A stretch of DNA of 64,000 nt from Sanguinoderma infundibulare (Eukaryota; Basidiomycota; Agaricomycetes; Polyporales; Polyporaceae). This document shows positions 58,444-64,000 of the stretch, piece by piece; position 1 is the first letter of the stretch, and each line of letters opens with the position of its first letter. Both the position numbers and the translations under genes were made by a program. The stretch is from positions 1,426,001 to 1,490,000 of the forward strand of contig JAVLRN010000006.1 of the NCBI GenBank assembly GCA_032821775.1, written 5' to 3'. A model generated the notes under the pieces. That model was not told the DNA's origin. It ran no database searches and was given only the letters and a program-made list of their open reading frames with translations.

Positions 58444-59126
58444 GCGTGTCAATGCGATCCGGCTGTCTTTTTCCTGCTAACCTCTTCTGCACACCGTCGT
58501 TTCGGACTGCCCCTCGCTGTACGCCTCTTCCGCTTGGAGACGATCCCCCAACATATGCGTTTGACTTCCCGACATGCATCATAACATGTCAAAACCCCAA
58601 GTACACAACCGAAGTTAGCGTCCGTCCGCAATGGTCTCCGGTGCGGCTCTATATATTGCTCCTCTACGCCATCGCGATCTTTCTATCCACATTGCTTCGA
58701 GAGCCTTCCACTCCGGCAGAGCTATTTGTACGCTCCTGATTATGAAACCAAATCGTGATTGGAAACAAAGTCGACGGTGGATGATCGTAACGGACAAATT
58801 GCGTGGATTCGTTGTCGATGGACGTGACGTGTAGGAGTATGATGAAGGGCATTGTGGCCGTGGTTGCAAGCTGGGGAAACTGTACATGGTACGAAACTGA
58901 GCGATGGTTGAACGAGGGGATCAGGATGAATGGCCCGGGCTATCAGCACAAAATGATACACGACAAGGTAAATACACGAGGCGCCAATGCCTCTCGTCAT
59001 AGGTTAAGTTATTGTATCGTTTGGACGACGGACGGTTATAAACGAATGAAACGGACTGGTCGTGATGTAGGTAGGGGCGAGGTCGGTGGATAACGATACT
59101 AAGCCTGGCAGATTCCAGGAAGCAGA
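58444..59126. other. Intergenic between two minus-strand genes
   Basis: 683 bp. It may contain a missing 5' exon of the gene at 57790-58443 (frame 58449-58631). Otherwise it is the 3' flank of the acidic AT-hook-like gene. A CTATATATTGC tract near 58650 is AT-rich. Confidence 0.45.
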
Positions 59127-61906
59127 CTAGATACTGAGAGAAGGGATTGCCGAGCTCGCGCCAGACGAGCATCCCAGCCGCTGGACAGCGTTTGTCGCCC
59201 GACTTTTGTGATTTGGATGGTGGTGATGGTGGACGCGGTACGGCTGATGGTACCGATGCTGCGACGTCTTGGTGGTCATCTTTCGCTTCATCATCGCCTT
59301 CTCTTTCTTCAACTCCTTCTTCGACTTGTTCGTGTACCCTTGATGCGACGAGCCTGCTGCAGGCACGAACGGAGACCCCAGCGCGCCGTCGCGAGCAGGG
59401 AGAAGTGTGGGGGAGGAGTTGTACGAATGGCGCCCCTTCTTCTTGCGCGCAGATGCACGAGACATCTTGTCCAGCCCCAATGGGCGGGGAGGGGTAAACA
59501 GAGACATTCCGCTCATCATCGCGCCGATACCACGGTGATACTGAAGAGCGCCGAGACCACTGTCCGAGGCAGTTCCGTCGACACCGGAGGCGGTCGCACT
59601 CTCGCGTGTGCGGCGGAAGGTTGTCATAGGGATGCGGTCCCACCGAGAAAGATTGTACAAGTGTGGACTAGTGCCGGGTTTCATTGGGCTGGACTGGGAC
59701 CGACACTCTGGAACATCGGTCTCGCAGTCTTGAGTGGACGGCTCGTTATCGAGCAAGGATGAGTCGAGCACCTCGTCGAGGTCGATAGCTTCAGTCGTAC
59801 CGTCCGAGGCGTATGATTGTTGAGACATCTCTTGAGCATTGTCCTCTGAAGGTTTCGCAGTCGACTGGTTGGCCATAGCGGACATGACTACGTCCTGCGG
59901 GATGAATCGGCCAATTTATTAGAGGACAAAACGAATAGCGACAGCGCCCATGTACGCACCTCAGACGGTGTCGCGTCCTCGGCAGCTTCTGGCTTTGGGA
60001 CACGTACTGGTCTGGGGTAGAAGCTAGGAACTTCGTGTCCAGCACCGACGACCGCCGCCTTCCTGCTTGCGTGACCAGCCTCGATGGTGAATTCGCCCAT
60101 GATAGGCACTGTGCTTCCTACCCGCCTCCGAGAAGTGCCTCCCTGCTTGTCCAGTTTTTCCATCTCGATATCCTCTAGGTCATCCATGGAAACGCGACCT
60201 GCGAGGATGTCGGCGGGACTAGGAGTGGGTGGGGGCGACCAGCGTTGCGCTGAAATGGACGCAAACGCAATGCGTGTGCTCGGAGTCGCGTTCGGTGGAG
60301 GGTCCGAGAACGAAGACGGGCTAAGAGTCGAGAGGGGATTGATTGCGGAAATAGTGCTTGGCCACTTGAACAGCATCATGGCACGGGGGTTGGGAAGACC
60401 ATCAGAATCGACGAGTTCATCCTCGGTGGTATCACCATCGCCCTCCTGCAAAATGACTGTCCCCGTACCTGAGTCCTGCCACGACGCTGTAGTCTCCGAG
60501 CCAGAGCTAGAAGCCATCTCCTCATCCTCATTAACAGCGTCAGCACTGAAGGAAAGTCCCAACCCATCGTCGACTCCGTGACTTGCACCCGAGAAGAGAA
60601 GCTGGCCGTCCCAGCCAAAAGCGATGTCGTCGAGATCAACCCCAATCTCGAACTCGTCTTGACCGCGCCGAAGCTGCACTGACGGGTCGATGTCCATGAG
60701 CAACAAGGCATCCTCCTCGTCGGCTGAGAACGAGCCCGCGGGCTCGCTGGAACTGCCATTCATGAAGGGCCGCAAGGCTGTGAAACGCGTCTCGGGAGAA
60801 GATGCGCCCGAATCCGAGTCGAGGTTCGCGAAAAAGACATCAGCATCGAACGAAGACTCTTCATCGTCGCTCCAGCCGTTGCCAGGGAAGGAGACACCAA
60901 TGCGACCATGAACCTGCTGTTGTTCTTCGTCCAAATCCACATCGCCATCGGCTAGTAATCCTCCTCCCTCCACATCCGCCTCGGCATCCGCTTCGTCCTC
61001 GTCGTCCCCGTCATCGTTTTCGTCGTCGCCGTCTTCAGAAGAATCATCCGAAGACTCACCATCGTCGTTCGAACTCTCCTCCTCTTCCTCGCCTGCACCG
61101 ACAGACTTCTTCCGCTGCTTGATCTCCCATCTGTTGCCACCTATCCTTTCGCGCTTCCTATGGCCGACATGACTTGGAAGAAGCTTAGTTGAGTGCCTGT
61201 CGCCGTCGTTGCGCACGAGGAACCGTTCGCTATCAGAATCGGAGTCGCTCGAGGAGTCGGAAGACTCAGACGAACTCGAGTGCGTCGATTCGCTGGCAGC
61301 GGGAACAAAGGTAGGGTAATCCGAGAGCGTGCTGTCGCTGAGGCCGGCAGAAGACGTGCCCGCAACGGGGACGGAGGGTTGGTGTACCTTGCGAACGACC
61401 ACAGAGGTGCCGGTCGTGCCTCTGGCCTTGTATTCCATGTCGTCGGCAGCCGCCTTTTTCTTCGCGCTGTACTTGGCGGTAAGGGCTTTTGGAGGGCGTC
61501 CCCGCCGCTTGGGGGCGGGTGGGGGGGCATTGGCGGTTCTCGAGGAGGGACCCGCATCTTGGGTGACGGAACCGAGACGAGCGCCTGAGTTTGGATGAGA
61601 TTGAGTCTCGGGCGCATTGCGAGACCTGAGATTTGGGGGGAGGGTGAGCTTGATCTTGAGTGGACGTTTTCCGGCAGTCGATTGCGGATGGGCATTGGAT
61701 GGAGCTGAAGAGAGCGAAGAGGAGGCGGAAGGCGTCGGCGCGGACGAGGTGGAGGGGACGGATGGCTTTGTGCGGCACGTGCACTCGCTCTCGCAGACTG
61801 GGCAGATGTCGTCGAGGTCCAAGTCGTCGTCGTCCTGGAGGGGACTGTGGTGGGCAACGACGCTTGGGACGCCGCTGTTTACGATATGGGCATGAGGAAG
61901 CGGCAT
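59127..61906 (-). CDS. Large acidic Ser-rich nuclear protein with AT-hook-like motif
   Basis: Two exons (59960-61906 and 59127-59894) joined across a 65 bp GTGCGT...CCGCAG intron give 904 residues. Near the N-terminus is a cysteine cluster, ICPVCESECTC (about 35-45). An AT-hook core, KRRGRPPKAL, lies at about 135-145. The centre is a long acidic and Ser-rich tract (SSNDDGESSDDSSEDGDDEN) likely to be disordered. The second exon is basic and His rich near its end (KSKKELKKEKAMMKRKMTT, then VHHHHHPNH). No enzyme domain is visible. A chromatin-associated role is suggested by the AT hook and charge pattern but not proven. It shares a divergent promoter with BFR2. Confidence 0.8.
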
Positions 61907-62509
61907 CGGAGAAATTTGCTTTTTCTGGGGATCTGCAGAAGGGTGAAAGAGTAGGTGTTGAGTATGATGGTTGCGAGGGCGAACGGTTTACAGCGAGCAG
62001 AGGGAATTAGGAGTGCCTCAAAGTGCAGGATGGCGGAGCAGAAAGCAACGACACAGGAGAGGTGAAGTGAGGCAGGGTTGAGACGAAATACACGGCCAGG
62101 AGAGGATTGTGTCAGGCGTCGGGTGACCAGAGGGTGCGGCGGGGCCGAAAATGATTGGGACGGAAGTCGAGAGAAAGACTCACGTTGAGAAAAGGTCTTT
62201 TTTGGCATTCTTGGAGAGCGGGCATCTGTTCGTTGGATATAAATCCAGGCTGGCAGCGGGGGCGTGTGCGACGGGGGTCGAAGCGTACGAGGCTTCGGAG
62301 AGAAAGCTGAGGCCTGGCTCAGCTGCGCTCAGCCTCCAAGTTCAGGCGACGTCCGCCGGCGTCAGCGACCCGCTGCGCCGACTCGCTCCTGCCTCATCAA
62401 TCACCCGTCCTCATCACCCTCATCTAGCCCTTCTCTAGCCGCCAAAAATCACCCAGCAGTCCCCACCGAGTCCCCACAGCACACATCCACAGCCCATGCC
62501 CCGCTTGCC
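61907..62509. promoter_or_regulatory. Divergent promoter between the AT-hook-like gene and BFR2
   Basis: 603 bp between oppositely oriented start codons. A pyrimidine-rich tract occupies about 62380-62440, ahead of the BFR2 ATG. No specific binding site is claimed. Confidence 0.5.
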
Positions 62510-64000
62510 ATGTCTGCTCGTATGTTTTCTCCTCGTTCTCGCGACATATCTCCATATAACTCAACCGTTTGACCAGGCCCGTCCCTAAAGCACCAGCTCG
62601 CCGAACTCTCACAGCCAGCTCCCGTTGGTGCGTGCCTTCCAACTCCTCCCGTCCTCATGTCAGTCGCGCCTGACTTTTTCGATCACCAGACCGCGACCCC
62701 GAGGATGTTCTCGCACGAAGTGATCCCTCAGAACATCGATTGTCCATCGATCACTCCGCCGCCAGAGAGCACTATATTGATGTCGCGTGAGTGGTTTACG
62801 CTAGTCCTGCCTCCCGTCCTCGGTCCTTTCAGCCACTGAGTGTCAACGTTCCTCCAAGGCCTTCTGCCTTGCGTCAGCTTCACCAGAGCGTGAGCGATCC
62901 GAAATATGATAGTGTTCGTACAAGTCGCAAAAATCTGTACAACGAAGACGACGAAGAATCGCAGGAACTCAACGAGCACGAATTCGACAAGGACGAAGAC
63001 GGGCAACGGTTCATTGGCCAAGAAAGGATTGCAAACCCGCGTGGAAGTCGTACCGAAGCAGACCAACAGTCACCCAGCCCGCACGAGGCAGGTATCTCCC
63101 CATACGAATCCGGGTCCGGATCCGAAGACGAAAACGTAACGCCGCAGTCTCTCATAACGGCCCAGAAACGGGCCAACGAGACCATGTCCCAACTCTCGCG
63201 TATCGATCTTGGTAGTCTGGAGACACCGGACAGACCTCCACCCGAAGGGGATATCGTGTCCAATCTTCGCATAACCCACGAGGCGGACAAGAGAAAGGGC
63301 AGGGCCGTATCCCGTCAGATTGTAAGTCTTCACGTTTGAGTCACCAGCACATGCCGTTCTCAGGCGCTATGCCATTGTCCGGTTCAAACTCGTCTAGGCC
63401 TTGTGGGACACGTTGCTAGATGCCCGTATTCAACTGCAAAAGGCGGTCACTGGTGCCAATCGCCTCCCACTAGTATGTCCACTTCACGTCCTCCTGCATC
63501 ATTGAACCCATAATCACATCCAGGATTAGGCTAACGAAGCAGTGCAGTATGCCTCTCATCCAACTGCACATGTGGCGTTGGAGAGTCTGCTGGATGTGGC
63601 TAGCAGCCTCACCGAAGAGTTATTTGCACTCCAGCAGGTACGTCATGGCGCTCCTTGCCGCTTCACTACACTCGATGCGCGACGCGCGTGGAGACATTTT
63701 CATAACTGATTTGCGTGCCCAGGATCTCTTACATCTCAACGAGTCGATCGACACTCCGCCGAGGACCCGGCGCAGACTCGATGCTGTATCGGACTGTGAT
63801 ATCACGGGTCCATATGCGACGATGATGCAAGAGCTTTCGGCATCAGCATCAGCTCTTGAAGCAGCCTACCACCCCTGGCTGGTGGACACGCTCTCAAAAT
63901 GGTCTGCGAAGGTGCAGGCTGTCGCGCCCAACGTCCTTCTACCCGACAGTCGTGGGTCGTTCATTCGGGACAGCAACTCGAGCCAGAGAGATGTCGTGAG
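62510..64000 (+). CDS. BFR2: BFR2/AATF ribosome biogenesis factor, 5' part (runs off the end)
   Basis: Exons seen: 62510-62519, 62577-62627, 62690-62786, 62859-63321, 63398-63472, 63530-63637, and 63723 to about 63995, where GTGAG at the window edge may start another intron. The first coding exon is just ATGTCTGCTC. The N-terminus MSARPSLKHQLAELSQPAPV, then REHYIDVAPSALRQLHQSVS and SDPKYDSVRTSRKNL, are typical of BFR2. A long acidic stretch follows. The AATF/Che-1 domain begins at ALWDTLLDARIQLQKAVTGA and continues through ALESLLDVASSLTEELFALQ. Yeast Bfr2 is an SSU-processome factor needed for early pre-rRNA cleavage. The C-terminal TRAUB domain should lie beyond the window. Confidence 0.88.

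Noticed and set aside
1..64000. A new defence or biosynthetic gene system
   Set aside because: The gene half is made of housekeeping genes and the other half of decayed transposons; no clustered enzymes, toxin-antitoxin pairs or novel modules could be supported.

Overview
The window looks like a basidiomycete (probably Agaricomycetes) nuclear scaffold. The protein-coding genes have many 50-65 bp introns with GT...AG ends. They encode typical fungal proteins: clathrin heavy chain, eRF1, a Rho3-type GTPase, SNX41/Atg20, TSR4, Pop7, BFR2/AATF and a Zn2Cys6 factor. The transposons are chromodomain-bearing Ty3/Gypsy elements and short terminal-inverted-repeat (TIR) elements. No species can be named from the sequence alone.

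Positions 1 to about 28.3 kb are a transposon graveyard. A degenerate Gypsy element spans about 7.0-20.6 kb. It is interrupted, in order, by a 410 bp TIR element with a perfect 8 bp target duplication, a younger Gypsy element (9885-15439) sitting inside its reverse transcriptase, a 1.49 kb solo LTR (16667-18157) inside its integrase, and two inverted 1,266 bp TIR elements in its chromodomain tail. The TIR elements share the terminus AAGGCTGAACATG and occur in about seven copies. The copy near 26.8-28.3 kb is itself interrupted by a different 467 bp TIR element. An inverted Gypsy remnant lies at 21.9-23.5 kb. The old repeats are almost free of CpG, and most of their broken codons fit C-to-T (or G-to-A) change. 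That pattern points to deamination or RIP-like decay. Positions 23.5-26.8 kb keep CpG and hold a possible spliced gene of unknown function.

Positions 29.2-64 kb are gene-dense. From left to right: a coiled-coil protein (-), a CUE/CCCH/DUF1771/Smr protein (-), SNX41 (-), a 13-exon Zn2Cys6 transcription factor (-), TSR4/PDCD2-like (+), a coiled-coil/PH protein (+), a PQ-loop membrane protein (+), clathrin heavy chain (+), a Rho3-like GTPase (-), a possible 96-residue protein (-), eRF1 (-), POP7 (+), an unknown convergent ORF (-), an acidic AT-hook-like protein (-), and the 5' part of BFR2 (+), which runs off the end. I placed exons by hand from GT/AG (once GC/AG) borders and protein-family continuity. 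For every complete gene the exon lengths add up to a multiple of three.

The genes are housekeeping neighbours rather than a pathway cluster. Membrane traffic (CHC1, SNX41, PQ-loop, Rho3) and ribosome or RNA biology (TSR4, SUP45, POP7, BFR2, the Smr protein) are the recurring themes. I found no CRISPR array, no rRNA or tRNA gene, and no clear secondary-metabolite cluster.
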